From contig OZ316897.1 of NCBI GenBank assembly GCA_973895155.1, positions 21,080,001 to 21,144,000 on the forward strand: a stretch of DNA of 64,000 bases, read 5' to 3'. Positions 35,780 to 50,000 of this stretch are shown one piece after another. Each line of letters starts with the position of its first letter. The first letter of the stretch is position 1. This DNA comes from Marsupella aquatica. Taxonomy: Eukaryota; Marchantiophyta. Under the pieces are notes generated by a model that worked only from the letters and a program-made list of their open reading frames with translations, made no database searches and was not told the DNA's origin. The position numbers were made by a program, and so were the translations under genes.

Positions 35780-37525
35780 AGAGAAACCAAATTCTGTGCT
35801 GGAAATTCCTTTTTAGAATGATAGCTTGCTGCAGGCCTGTTAATTTTGGACGCATGGAAGTGCTGTCTTCACCATGAACCTTATATCGTCAGTGTTGTAA
35901 TTAATATGCTGAGTATAAGCTCGCTGTCCTTACACTTTTGCGACAGGTACCACCTCAAGCTGCGTTTAGGGCGTATGGCTGCCCTTCCCCATCATCCACT
36001 AAGTCTATTGGGCTTTGCTCGGCTGAGCTACTTGGCATTACGGAGGGCTTCTCCGAGCATTACAGATTTATGAGGGAAATAAGCTGCCATCAGCACAATG
36101 TTTGCAGACTAGTGCAGAGCGAGGGTAAAAAGAATCATTCTTCCTGGCAGAACTGACTGCACAGTTTTCATGTCCCAAGAACAGGTTATTTTCCCTCTCA
36201 CATTGTCAAGCATGATCAGGAATGAAAAGAAAATTGTCATGGATACAGAAGTCGGAGGATTTCTTTGCTCCTTGCCAGTTTCATTCATGTCCAAGTTTGA
36301 TAAAAAGTTTGGGCAATCGACGTAACTGCAACAGATTGCTTGGAGTTAATAAACGGAGGGAGTCAATCAATCTAGTACTTGGGTGACTTGTTTTGCAGAT
36401 TTTCAACGCATCTTGACGCAGAACGACTAAGATCGCAACTTTTTTCGCTCATCCGGATGAGATTTTGATCCCGTAAAAGGCGTGCATTGACCAGGAAGAA
36501 ATTTTGTGAGGGAGCCACAAACGTGGTCCTGTGAGGAAACATCGGTAAGAATGACTTGTGGCCAAGACTAGCGACCACCATGCTAGCATGGATTTGGTAC
36601 AACCAATTAAATCTAATGAAAGAAAACAGAATTCTGATTACTTATTGCTACAACCTTCGCCACGCCTTTGTTTACAACATCGATTGTGTGATTTATTTAT
36701 TCTAATTGAATAAATAAACTCAATCTAAAGGGCACTCCCAAAAGGGAACATCACCCAACTCTCCAAGATTCTAGAACCATTGATGCCCAAACCTTTTCCA
36801 AAAGTTGTATCTAATCATTAATACAGTACCTTGGTACTATGGTATTTCCGTTTATTCCAATTTTAAAACCGTGGATGACGGAATTTGTTGCAGAATTCGT
36901 ATTGCATTATTAATAATCGTCTGGGTGACATGGTATTTCCATTTCTTAGTTCTGATATTGGGTGGTTGTATCCGACTGGGATTACGATTATGTGAACGAC
37001 TTCGGGTCATGTAGTGTGACAAGTCTCGACCGGCTTGCATGAGTGCGCTCCCACTCGGCATTTCTCGTCCAGAAGTATCCTATATGCAGCATTTGTGGTA
37101 TTCGTTGTGTACCAACCAAGGAATAAATTGGCCGACACCTACAGTTACATGCTAAGGAACATAGTTGATAAGTGATATTCGTTGAGGTTTCAGCAATACA
37201 AGTTTGTTGAGGGAAAGACCCATCAACTTATCAATGTCAAAGAATTTGAAGAAATTTCATGTGATAAGAAGTCAGCATGTAAACTGTACGAAACGCATGA
37301 GAGCAGAGTGCATAAACTTATTCCCCCACAATTGCACGTAAGTATCCATTCTAGTGAGAACCTTTTCGCTTTATAACAGGTTCCAAAATTTCAAGCTTGG
37401 TCATTACAGAAAATGATTGACAGAGAACTGCTGGATTTCTAGCCTGAGAATACTAAGCTAAAAGCTCGAATGACTAGTAAAACTTTGCTTTTCATGCATG
37501 CAAAGGTTCTTGAGCAAAACCGAAT
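35780..37525. other. Intergenic DNA between the convergent GPI1 and RecQ genes
   Basis: This should hold both 3' UTRs. An 11-bp perfect inverted repeat, TTTATTTATTC / GAATAAATAAA, with a 5-nt loop lies at about 36691-36717. A frame at 35938-36156 is open but matches nothing known. No other gene recognised. Confidence 0.45.
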
Positions 37526-40500
37526 TTATCGCTTCACAGCTAGCTTGGACGCTAGCCTCCCCCTAACTGTGTGCAGTGAGAGGCGTCTTCTCTGCTTCTT
37601 ACCTCGTTTCCCCTTCCTTCCCTTACCACCCAATCGTTGTCTTCGAATTAGAGGATCTGCCCATCCTCTACCCCACTCCCGAGCTTTTTCTGATGAGATT
37701 TTCTTCGGTTCCCTCATGGCCTGAATCATGTCTCCTTCTGGATGTACTAAAAGGAGAGGTGGATCTCCAGAGTTGTCCCTACTGCTGCTACTGCTACTGT
37801 CTACCGTGCGACCGAATTGATTCTGAAACCTTTCCAGGAACTCTAAACCCGTAGGAGTCAAGTCAGGAAACTTGAGGGTTGGCACAGTCAACTTGTTCAC
37901 ATAAGATCCACTCTGCATGATGAACGAATGGATGAAGACATATACAAGGACTTCCCGCGGTGGAAGGTACATTCAGACGAAGTAGAACAGCTACAAGTGG
38001 ATATATTACAGAGCACGTGGGGCAGATATTTGTAGTAAGTCCATGAAAGAAGACTATTTAGATTGCTACCCAGCCGTAAGAGGACAAAATTGGCAAAAGG
38101 GCCGATAGAAAGAGAAGCTACTCACCCAGTCAATGGATTCCTTGACAAAATTAAGGTCAACAAGTATCCGCCCAAATCCTCGCCACCAAATCCAGTCTCG
38201 ATCCAATCCCTACAAGGAAAACACATTAAAAAACAGACGATAAGAAGCGATAGTCTGAGAAGATATAGAACTGAAAAACGCGGCATTTACAGCTGTTAGA
38301 CAGTAGTATCCTGCACGCTGAGAAGGTGGAGGGCGGTCCAAAATTTGGAAATACTACTTTGGAATAGTCTACTCACTGCTTGCAGACAGAACCATGTGTC
38401 ATGCAAGGTTCCAGACTTACACTTTGATGAAGTTTCTCGGTAGCGTCCCTAAACGAAATCCGTTCTCTTCGAGAAGAATGGCCAGAACCTTCACTGCCCC
38501 TCTGCTGGATCTGTAGTCACAACGGTTAATCAAGAGTGACTAACAATTCTCCAAAGTCATAGCAACAGAGGGTGGAGTGTTGATGCCTTACAAAGCCATC
38601 ACATATGCGTTTATTTCAAAGCTACAATTTAAAGCTGAACCATGGACAGGTTGGTCGATCTAAAAAGCACACGTAAAATAACGCGTCAGTTTCGATTACA
38701 GCAGAGGAGAGGAAGTGTTGCAGGCTGGTGCGACGCAATATTGCAAATGACCCTACCTCGGACTGGGACAATACATATAGCAAGGAAGCTGCTTCTCGTG
38801 ACAAATCTTCGACAAGAGGAGGTCCTTCCTTGCAAATATCACACCTGTAGACCAGCTTATCAGCTTCCCAGAAGATCTATAATATTTCCCAATCCTAAGA
38901 GCAGAGCACTGTACAATCTAGCGATCACAGCAAGCGATAAAATTCGGCTAAGCATTGTGAAAAATTTCATCATGAAATTTACCTACGAACGAAATATACA
39001 GTTGGAAGGCGTACTGCAAATGATGAATCCCATAGCATTGAATGGAAATCCTATAAATATTAGATAGAATGGGAAGGGGAAAAAAAAACCAATTAGTGGA
39101 ACTGAATTAAGGGGAGATTTTATGTACGGAGCAAGCAGGCATCTTACATGTGGCATCGGCCACCTTCAAGGTCTTCTCCAAAGTAGCTTAAAATCATCTT
39201 GGCTCTGCAATTTGTACTAGAAATCCCGTACCTGAATATGCCAAGTGGTCAATCAGTTCGTCTCGAATTTGAATTAAATAAAATTCTTCGAAAAGTTGAG
39301 GCTTGTGAAAGAGACTTGTTCATGGTCTATTGTGCAAGAGAAAACCTGTTTGTTGAGAGACTAGAAAAACATTTTCAATGTATGGACTCAGAGCTCTTCC
39401 TGTTCGGAATCTAAATCTGCATAGGATAGCAAGGAACAAAGGTGCTACAATTTCTCTGATCAAAGTGAACGAACTCAATTGAGTTCCAAGAGAGCATGCC
39501 TGTAGCAGCGTGACAGCATTGTTAGAGCATGATGAGCTTGCTCAGCATCTCGGCGATTTGGCAGCAAAGATGGAAGAACTGTCATATCACAGTATAATGC
39601 TGCAAAGAAGTCAAATAATCAATACACGTCTCCTAGAATATCAAGCAACAGGGTGACTTTCTAAGCAACAGTTTGAGACGACACCACTCATTCCCTGGTT
39701 GCTTGATGAGAAAGACAACAGAAAAGTACAGAGATTCTGGCAGATTCACGTCCGACTATCCCAAGTTCCTGCTTAATTCAGTTCATGATGATGACTTTTC
39801 GAGTGTATTCTTTGAGTCGCATCAATGAGTTGTTAAGCTTTCAACGTGCATAAACTGAACCCGTTGTCAGACAAAAGAGTATTTTCCACAGGTCGATGAT
39901 GAAGGGAGCGTCTGTGGCCCTCACTACTATCAGTTATAGGCCCAAACTTATAGAAACTAGTTCGAGACAAAAGAAGTCGTAGGAGACAAACTTACTACAT
40001 TCCGAGGGACGTCCATCCCGCCCAGCTCTTCCTGCCTCCTGATAGTAGGCTTCTAGACTCTGCGTTGCAGGTGGAGTTTTTCCATGAGAAGCTGCTCTCA
40101 GATTAATCGTGCAAACATATGATGAACCTGCAATGAACCCTTTCTCAATGCAAGGAGGAACCTTGAACCAGAGTTCTTATCATTTCGGACCTAGATTTTG
40201 CATTAAATAGCAACCCAGAAACAATATAGACAAACATAGAATGGGAAATTTTACCTGGGGCCATCCATAGTGAATAACACGCCTAACATTCGGCTTGTCA
40301 ATACCCATTCCAAATGCAATTGTCGCAACCACAACCTGCAGAACAGAAATGCTTGTCAGCTTTTGACCTCGCTTGCTCAACGACCTCATCTCGGAACCAT
40401 ATCCATTGACACTAGCACATCTGACAATTGATGCTCACTATGACGCCAGTCATTGTCCTTCAAGAGATGGGACTAAGGGGCATTGAGCGTTGTGGACCAA

Positions 40501-43500
40501 ATTTCCTCGAATTCTGATAATTTCTCATCAATTTAACATGATTTCGCATGTTTAACAATGGACACATCTGATTCAAATTTTATTCAAATAATTCACTGAG
40601 TGGCATGCACACTTTGACCCATGAAGTCCGAGACAATAAGCAAAAAAGCAACTATCTGGGAGAATGTTCCAATCTAAGAATTTGCCCGACTAACCTGCAA
40701 CGCGCCTTCATGAAATTCCATGTGGACTCGTCTCAGTTCTGCTTTTGGAATCTGTACAGCACCACAGCAAGCCACCAAGGTCGGGATGAAGAAGCACAAC
40801 AGTCACGCAAGGTCCAAGATCAGATCCCCATAATCGGTGCTAGCGAGAGGAATTCCACAAGACTAGTAAGGTAGTCGAGCGGAAAATGTCAAGTGACGAA
40901 TATTAAGACCAACAAGAAGACATTAATCTCATCTTTGAATTCGCATGAGATATGCATACAACATGTGCTTATTGCTGTCCAGTAAAACTGCACCGACAGG
41001 CTCAGCGACTACAGCATGCGCAGACTTGTTGCCAAACGGGAATGCTGATAGAAGCTATTCCAGAAATGTCAGCAAAACAACCTTCAGTCAAAAAAGGACG
41101 GAGCAATTGGTGCACCTTGGCATGGTATGCAGCTGCTTTGACATGCCTCGAACAAAAATACTTTGCAAGCCGGGATGTCTCCTTTCTGGTGGGCACATAA
41201 ATAATGCTTGGCCCGTCGCATAAAACAGACTCACGTGGATTTCGTGCAGAAGCCGCCGGCCCCAACTCCCTGTGATGTTTACCATGAGCACAGAAATCTT
41301 CCCACCTGGCTATGAAAATCATCAACCAACGGAGAACTCAGATAATGAAAGATCTAGTTTTGGGTTTACTGTGGGTTAGCAGAAGTGACGGCCAAACTTA
41401 ACAGCAGACACCTAAAATAGACAACAATGCGTATCCTCGAAAAGTCTAGCAAAATAACTTTGAGAAGAGCGAACCTCGGAAACTATTGTCCTGACTTAAG
41501 AAAATTCTAAAAAGCTTCCTTACCATCAAAATCTCCCCCTAGTCTTTCTTCTTCGTCCTCCTCTTCAACCTCCTCCCCATCTTCAGATTCAAGGTCTTCT
41601 ACTGTCAATCCTTGTTCCCCGTCAGAGGCTGAATCCTCATCACTAGAAGCAGAGTTTCTCTCCCTTACAGAAGAAGAATGAGGGGAGACCTTAGAGAAAC
41701 CTCCACCTCTAGCACCAGCCTTGGATTCATCATCCTGTTTGCTTTGATGAACTGTGTCTCTAGACCAAGAGGGACTAATGCACTTGTCTTTTGTGCACAA
41801 TGCCAGCTGCTTTTGTCTCCCAGTCCTCTCTTGAGTATAGTGATCGATGAGGTCACCGAAATCATTTCCAAAGGACGAGGGGTTTTTGGTCCTACTGTGA
41901 TGTACCTGTCCAGTGAAACAATCGTGCTTGTTATAGAATCCTTTGTGATGATAGTATGAACGCAATCTAAGAAGCCAGAAGACCTCCATAAATATCATGT
42001 ATAATAGTTTGTTGCATTCCTATCAGTCGTGCCTTGACATATCGCATATTTAAGAATCCTAAGGCAACAAACGGGGCTATGCTGCACCAAAACCATGAAA
42101 ACCCTAACGGAAGTTCATGAGGTCAATTTTGTGACGCACGTTTTCTAGTGGTAATTCCTCTAATCAATCCATATACCTTGCACCTGAGTTCTGACGTCTC
42201 AATTTGGAAACAAATTCCTTGATTGCATCCAAACAATGAGGACCCTTATAATCGTGGATAGAGTACGTGAACAGTTCTGAATCAAACAGAGACACATTAC
42301 AGGCACCTCCGGAAGTACATGATAATTACTTTTCGTTTTATGTCGCAGACATCCAGTTTATAAACTTTGCGACCACCATCAATCTTGATGTCAGCGGCTT
42401 ACAGAAAATTGCAGATTCGGTCTGAAGAAGGTTGTCAGGACAGTCTTGGGGTTTCCCTTGTCAATGCCTAGGGACACTAGTATGTCTGCTCGTACACGAT
42501 GAGTTGCAGTGGCAGTAAGAGCCATAATTGGAATGGTAGACTCCATTGCACCATCTTGGATGCGAAACTTCTGTCGGAGAACTGATAACCTCCTTCAAAA
42601 CGGACACACGAGATGATGTTAACGAGATTAAGAACCTTTCAAGCGATCGATTTACATCAATAACGGATGTGTAACATTGTTATGCAATTGACCTATTTTG
42701 TATCAAAACAATTTCACACTGACTGTTCTAGAAAATTCACTGCCTCAAAGGAATATATTGAATGCGACAATTCAATGAATAATTCACTAAGAAGCAGTAG
42801 CAATTCAGGCCTGTGCATATAATATGAATCTCCAACTGTATTGACTTCAGACACATCTTCTCTCGCCGTAATCTCACGAAGTAACATTGGCTACAGAGAC
42901 ACCCTAAACTACTGACCTGTAATCAGGACGAAAATCATGGCCCCACTTGGAGACGCAATGTGCTTCATCAACAGCAAACAGAGCAATACCACGGCCCACT
43001 GCCAATTCTTGAAGAGGGGCAATTAACCTGTAAATCTTATCGGCATCCACAATTACTTTATTACTTGAGAATCAAAGATAAACTGAGGAACTTTTACATG
43101 AAGACAGTGTTTCAATCACGACTTCTCTTCCTAATGTTATTCTCATTCATATTAGTAAGACTAAGAATCATAGTCGCTATCTTTTAACAAACACCGTCGT
43201 TCTAATGAGAATTTAGGGGAAATAGTAGAGAGTTGACGTCAGTACCTTTGAAGTGTTTCAGGGCAGACGTAAACAATGCTGTACATGCCAGCCATTGCTT
43301 TGTCCTCCACACTCTTGTCGGGTTGTCCAGAACCAAGGAAGCAAGCAGAAACTCCCTGTTGAGCAAGTTGTAGGCACTGATCATGCATCAGACTGATCAA
43401 GGGAGACACCACGACCACTACTTTGCCAGTAATCAACGCTGGGAGTTGAAAGCACAAAGACTTTCCTGCAGATAAAGCCAAGGGTGGGTAAATTCTAATA

Positions 43501-45079
43501 TGTTATTTAATCGATTCATACACGTTGGGAATGTCGAAAATTGCAGTCTACGTGTAGATCTCTGTCTTGCATGCTGTTAACACTACCCTTAAATAGTTAC
43601 CTTAGGTTCTGTGAAAACTTTAATGATTAACAGAGTTGCACAGCTGAAGCGAATTGGAGTGACGAAATACACAGCAAATATCCAGGGATCATTTTGCAAC
43701 AATGCAAGGAGTAGAGATGAAAGCATTGAGGTATTGCTTTCAAGCATAGCTATTTGCTTCAATTTGCACGAAATACTTAAATACGCCAATGGAGCTCGGG
43801 GTCCCAGACCCATCTCTAAGAACCTGCAATTTTGAAGGCAGAAAGCCCGGAATTTTGACTGGACTAAGACCTTAGGATCCGACCATTATCAGCAAAGTAT
43901 TCACAATGTACCTGAGCCTGTGGCAGCCAGAATGAAGCAGTCACGATTGGCTACCCAAGCCTCGAGGGCTTCCTTCTGGAAATCTTTCAAATACTTGTGA
44001 CCAAAGTGCTTTTGCAGAGCTGCACATGCTTGAACCTCCCAATTTGTGTCTAAATAACTATGCTTTGAAGAATGTTCTGAATTTGATTCAGTCTGCTTGG
44101 CAGTCAAACCACAATCTGGCTTTGCTACAAATCGGTTCAGAGAAGATAATTCGTGTCCCACCCCCTTTCTAGTGGCCCTGGCTCCATCCATTACTGTGGG
44201 CCATTTTTCATGCTGAGACTCAGAATATGGTGGTTCGATACGTTTCTCAGTTGTAGTGGCACGATTCGAGGTTGACCTTCCGCGAATTGTCTCAACTCCA
44301 TTCGGCTTTTCATTGGAGCCTGAGAAACAAAAAATTTCTCTTCGGCTTTGGAGGAGGGACAATGTTGCATTACCAACAGGATCCACAGCATTGATCCCTA
44401 CATCGTGCGAATCATTCCCCTTTTTCCGTTCACACCCTGCTGCGATTCGAAAGGTCCCAATTAGTTCAGGCTCCTTTTCTGCTTTACATGAACCATTTCT
44501 GTTTAATTGCGTCTGACTGTAAGCGGGACGGGGCAAGAATGCTCGCAGAGTCTGCCCCTCTTCTTCTCTTTTGACCCGTTTGGGACCACGAGGAGGTAAA
44601 TCGTCTCCAACGCCTCGAGCCTCACTTGTGGACCGGTCTCCAGCCAAAAGGCACTCCATGGCAGCATCTAGAGAACGGAATCCCGTGCTCCCCAAGGCGT
44701 CTAAGACCGCAGACTCCTCAAACCCTATAGACAGTAAAATAGCAGCCCATTCCTCATGCTGATCGACGGAATCGCCGTTCCAGGGGTCTGGCGGGCTCTG
44801 CTTTCTGCCCATTGTCATGGAAAGCGAACGCTCTGCTGCATTATTCTTCCGGTTCGCTTGCTGCAGGGCGTGATTTCCGTTTCCAACGCCTACCTTTTCG
44901 ATTTTCGTGGAGGACTTGCTTCCAGCAGTTAAGAGATGGTCCACGACAGAGTCGATCGAATCGAATCCCATGCTGTCCAATGCGCGGGCGGATGCGACGT
45001 CGCTGAACCCCATGCCCACGAGCCGCTCGAGCCAGTCACCCCTTTGCCCGCCAGAAGGGCCATCGCGAACTTCTTTCAT
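37526..45079 (-). CDS. RECQSIM: RecQ-family DNA helicase, RecQsim type, with UBA-like N-terminus
   Basis: 3'-5' ATP-dependent helicase for genome maintenance. I rebuilt 15 exons: 43912-45079, 43246-43465, 42917-43027, 42403-42589, 41524-41905, 41116-41309, 40695-40751, 40255-40335, 39996-40059, 39500-39599, 39148-39231, 38757-38844, 38421-38510, 38126-38209 and 37526-37912 (3297 nt, 1098 residues). Residues about 13-50 and 105-146 look like UBA domains ([30 protein letters not shown]). Motif I is ATGSGKS, motif II DEAH at about 483-486, motif [12 protein letters not shown], then [20 protein letters not shown] and [11 protein letters not shown] (motif VI). A long acidic insertion ([18 protein letters not shown]) splits the helicase domain, the RecQsim hallmark. 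[18 protein letters not shown] and a basic C-terminus ([22 protein letters not shown]) follow. Intron 10 has a GC donor. One small exon between the last two cannot be excluded. Confidence 0.93.
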
Positions 45080-45240
45080 GCTCTGCTAATCCCATACAAA
45101 GCCTGAAGCTTCAATTTAAGGTAGTGCTTCCACCGAATTCCATCAGACTACTTCATTCTGAGTCAGGAATCGGTGGAGGACAAGCTTACCGAATGCAGAC
45201 TCCGTCGTTCTGAGTCAGGAATCGGTGGAGTAGAAGCGTC
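45080..45240 (-). promoter_or_regulatory. RecQ upstream region with a repeated 23-bp motif
   Basis: TTCTGAGTCAGGAATCGGTG plus GAG occurs at 45156-45178 and at 45208-45230, 52 bp apart, 80-150 bp upstream of the RecQ start codon. It could be a duplicated promoter element. The role is unproven. Confidence 0.35.
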
Positions 45241-47059
45241 GATAATATCTCGACACCAACGAGCTCATCGCTAGTGCAGTTCTGTGATGCACGAGTGTGA
45301 ACTTTCTGTTCTGTATGTCGGGACAGTGCTTTACTCTACACTACAGTTTTCAGCCCACATTTCAAATTCCAGCCCACATCTCGAGGACTAATGATTTCAG
45401 CTACATTTCAAGGACAGCTTTTTCATGGACGGGCAGTTTCTTACAACAGTCTTGTGCAATGGAAAATGATGTTCCCTCACTCATTGACGCCCTTACGGTT
45501 TCCAAAAAGTTTTCAGCCCCAAAGTTTGACCAACAATACATCCTTTGATATCCAACCTGGTATGATTTTCATGGGCTCTTTAGAAGCATCTTGCAATGAT
45601 ATTTCCAACCAGTCTAATATCTATCGTTTTCATTGAGAGAGTTATGAGTTTGTAAGCATTGTTGAATCATTGATTGTACATACTTTTTTGCATTTTTCAG
45701 TCAACTTTGATATTCATTATCTCCCTGGATATCCATTGAATCGGATTCTTTTGGGCTCTCTTTTGAGTTCCTTAGCGGTAGCTTGAATTTTTTTTCGCAT
45801 GAGCCTAAAGTAGTCTCATAAAATGAAAATTGAGATGCAAATTTCCAAAGATGGCCGTTTCATTGTCTTGCCATATTTCACTCGTTGGCCGTTCCTTGCA
45901 GGTTGGACGATGGGAGATCTACAGTTGTCAGATGAGGAACAAGCCCGAATAATAGTACTTGTACAGTGAGCATATTCTGTTGATACTCAAGCCCCCATGA
46001 ACCTAAGTGTTTGACGAAAATGCCAGGATGGACCAGCGTAACCCACATCGAGTGCACATAACTCCACTCCTTGTGCAGACATGGGTCAAAGCAGAGGTCT
46101 GAGTAGCCAGAATAAATGAGGGGCCAAGCAAGAGGTCTGGGTAGCCAGAATGATAAATTCGGTGACAAGAGCACAGATTCGTCTATGCTTCGCACATTGG
46201 CCAAAAACTTACACAGGTTCCAACTTTTAGAAGGCACAGGTAGAATGCGTCCTCGACTCAAGGTACTTAATAACACATTGATTAGAAAACAGGCATTTTT
46301 GGAACGTCCCACTGCGCAGGCTACATGGAGGTCAATGATGGCGGATTTCTTGTCCCTCATGCCCAATCCCTTAGTGGATGAAGTTCCAACAATAAACATG
46401 CAATTCTGTGATATTTCCACTTGTAAAGACCATGAAAGGGAACCATCTGTTGTGTCTTACAGGCTCACAATTTATTGTAGCTGAAGAGTACAACTCTGCA
46501 TATGTCTAAGTTACAAAGAATACAATACGTACATAAACAAGGCTTCTCCTTGAAGAAATGCTATATGCTCACCAAATACCATGCCAATGAATAATATCGT
46601 CTCATTACCAAAGATCTTATGACACTAGTGTGAAGTTTACACTAGTCACCCTCAAATGCAATGGCTAACCATACTGGTACAAACTATGAGGCAGTAGAGT
46701 ATGCAAGGCAGTAGGGTCTGCAGGTGAACACCTACAGGCGTTTGAATACCTTGTCCAAAATCATAATTTTATGCAATTCCGTAATGGTAACAACGAGACT
46801 ATCGAGACAATGGGGAATGCTACAATTCCAACCACCAAGTATTTTCAGGTACACCCTTTGCAGCTGACATTTTGATGTTCCTATAGGCTTCACAAAACTA
46901 CTCAGTCTCAATCAAGGATTATTTTCATGTTAGCCAAGTGTGACAAAACACCCGCGCGGTCAGACACACTCCCTAGGTAAAGTAATCCCAACTAGAAAAT
47001 TTAGAACTAGCTTGTATTAGATTCACTCTCCCGTTAAAAGGAAAGCTTTCAAACATCTC
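45241..47059. other. Intergenic DNA with an unassigned 180-codon frame
   Basis: The only notable frame is 45878-46420 on the minus strand. It is hydrophobic in places (FWLPRPLAWPLIYSGYSDL) and has no domain I can name. The opposite strand is also open over 122 codons (46116-46484), so neither frame is convincing. The base composition and lack of flanking splice signals suggest old transposon DNA. Confidence 0.35.
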
Positions 47060-50000
47060 CTATTCTTCGGTTTTTGGGGGACTGATAGACATATTAACAA
47101 TATGAGCCGGAGAGTTTGCTGTATCACCGGGCTGAAAATTACCTGGCGGACTGTTGGGTAGAACAGGGACGTCCACACCAAGCATTTCTGTCGTAGTCTC
47201 TGAGATGACTGGATGGTTTTGGACCAAGTACGTATCTACTTGCAGTTGCTCAAAGTCCACGGCGGTGATATAGTTAGCGTTTCGGTCCGATCCTGAACGT
47301 AAGCCCTCAGTAGGGGCTGTGGGAGTCGGTCTTTCCCTAGCAGAGAAAGCACTGGGTTCTTCCCCTGGATTTGCCACAGGGGAAGGTATTTGCACCTCTG
47401 GAGAGGTATTTTTGGTCTGTTCATCAGGCTGTGGTGCACCAACCTCTGGAAGGATTTTCTCTGGAGGCATAGCCGATATCAATTCTTGAGGAAGAGGAGC
47501 TTTTATTGAAGACTCATCTACTTTCTGGACCCGTTCAACCTCTTCTGGGTGCTCGCTTGAATTCTCTCGCCCTACTCCAATCTGCTGTAATAAACCCAAG
47601 TATCTGTGAGCCCCAAAGCAAACCAAAACACAGCCACACATTCGATCAGAATCAGGACACCATAAATTTAAAGCAGATCACTCGCTAAAACGAGCTCCTT
47701 GAGGATAAGCAAAAGGTTCATTACTCCTGAAGCAGGCGCGGACAAAGTTTCTCGGAGCAACAGGCCAAGTGGATGCCATGCCCTGAACAGGCAAACTGCA
47801 AGATTATCAATGATATGAATTTGTTTAGTCACAACGAGCCAGGTGGCAGCTGCAAATACTGCCATGTATATTAAACAGACCACTCACCTAGCAGCCTCTC
47901 CTTGATAGTAATCTGCTTGTGCTTGCCAATGCTTGGCTTGGTTAATTGCTTCCTCCTTGGCAGCCAGTGCCGCAAGCTCGTTAGCTTTTATTGTTTTGAT
48001 TTTTCCCTCGGCATCTGCTGCTGCCAGTCTAGCACTCTCTTCTGCTCGCACTAGTGCTCCCTCCATCATGACAATTTGTTCCCTGCCCTTTCCAAGTTCA
48101 ACCCGCCATCTTTGTGCTTCTTGAAGAGCAATTTCTCTAGCTTTCAAAGCCCCAGCCAGCCTCTCATCTCCGGCTCGAACCTGTAGACATGCGACATAAT
48201 CCATACATCAAGTTGAGAGGCGATACCCCAACTATTCACTTTTAACCCTTGTCAGATCTGCTTAGTAAGTCTCTTATAGCAAGATCGATCACTAGAGGAC
48301 ACTACCAACTGCTAACACATAGTAAAATCGACATAATGGACTCGTCGCAAATACGTCAGTAATAGATGATCCCAAAACGAGATTTACAACTGCAGGCACA
48401 CGTCAATTTTGAGTCAAACTAGACGAATGACATGTCCTTCGCTCGAGAAGGTCTAGTTCCTCGAATTGAGCACGAACAGGAAATGGCAGAAACTAGCATA
48501 CCTCACAGGCAGCATGGTATAACCTCTCATCAAATTCTTTTTTCAAATTTTCCAGCTCGCCTTGGGCCTGCTTCCGTCCTTTCTCCATAATGTGTGCTGC
48601 CGAAGCTGCAGCTTCAGCAGCCTCAGCCGTCTCTGACAAGCGATCTGCCATCTCCTTTATCATGTAGTCACGAGCCCTTAGATCCCTTGCAACTTGACTC
48701 AGCTCTTCGTCCTTAACCCTAAGAGTCTCCTGGAAATAGGGACATTGTACAGCTTTGTCAAGGTACAGCAAGTAACTCATAAATGCCGGCGGGGAGTAGC
48801 TCTTACACATCAAAATGCTACACGTAGCACATTACTAATCATTTTCAGGAGAATACCTTCATGACGGTTGAAACGTCGTCTCCAGTGACATCGATCCCTG
48901 GAGAAGGAGTTGGTAGGACAGGCTTCAATGATGCTTTCAGCGACTGTTGTATTTCTTTCATTCCCTCCCTTGCTGTAGCGTTGGCAGCTGCAACTACCGC
49001 GGCAACGGTACCAAGCTTGGCGTGCCCATTTCCACTCAGCGAGTCAACTGCTTCCCTGTGCGCCTTTAGAACCAGGGACGCTGCCCTGCATCACAATCCA
49101 TTGTTCATTACTTAGACAGAGTCCTCCAATTACGCTCAACTACAAAAGGATAGAGCGGAAGACAGACTCAATACAATAACTATACCTCAAAGTTGAGACC
49201 CAAGCTCGGGCAATAGTTGGTGTCTCTGCACAAAGATAGTATTCCTTCTTCTGTGGAGTTCCAACGTCTGGAGCAGAGGGTTAAGCTTGGCACAAAAACT
49301 GACTTTCTGTGCCCTTCAGTGAGCACCCAAAACTATTCAGTTGCACAAATATGACTGCACCCAAACGAAAGTATTCTGCTCCAATTATGCCACATTACTA
49401 TGCAGGATGACTTACACACAAGAAGTAAAACTAACTGATGAAAATAGCTATGGTGAAAATTAAGAGAATAGACAAGGCACTTTCATTTTTCAAAGATGCT
49501 CAACATGAAGACAGAGCCCCACATCGAGCAAGCAGTGCCACAGTTGACATAGCTTGACTAAAACTTGCAATTGGCACTTCTGGGTTCCATTAAAAGGATA
49601 CAGAAGCAGCAGCCATCATATTTTCTGGCTCCACTGCATTAACACAAAACCCAAATGTATGTTAAAGAAGTTCAAACATGTGAGGGATGAATCTGCCCAA
49701 AGAATATAATATGAGATGAAGAGTTTAGGGTTTATGGTTCATGTCTTCGAGACAAGGCAGGGATTTTTTTGCATGTGGTTTCTATGATTCTCTGGAGTAC
49801 TATCATTGGAAGAAGGCACAAAGTCAACATCAAGTACGAGGCCATCACTTATAATCTCGACCATATCTTGCAAAAAACTAAGGCATGTCCCCCACATCTA
49901 ACGATCGAACATGACAACGCCAGCCTAGTGGGACACGCAACTCTCAGATATAGCAAGTGCATATCAATTTGACAGTGGCAAAGATGCCCACTTACTGAAA

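Noticed and set aside
42120-42400. A protein-like frame ([20 protein letters not shown]) in RecQ intron 4.
   Set aside because: The exons on either side join in phase at the conserved FS-VHHSRT sequence, and no phase-compatible splice pair includes this frame.
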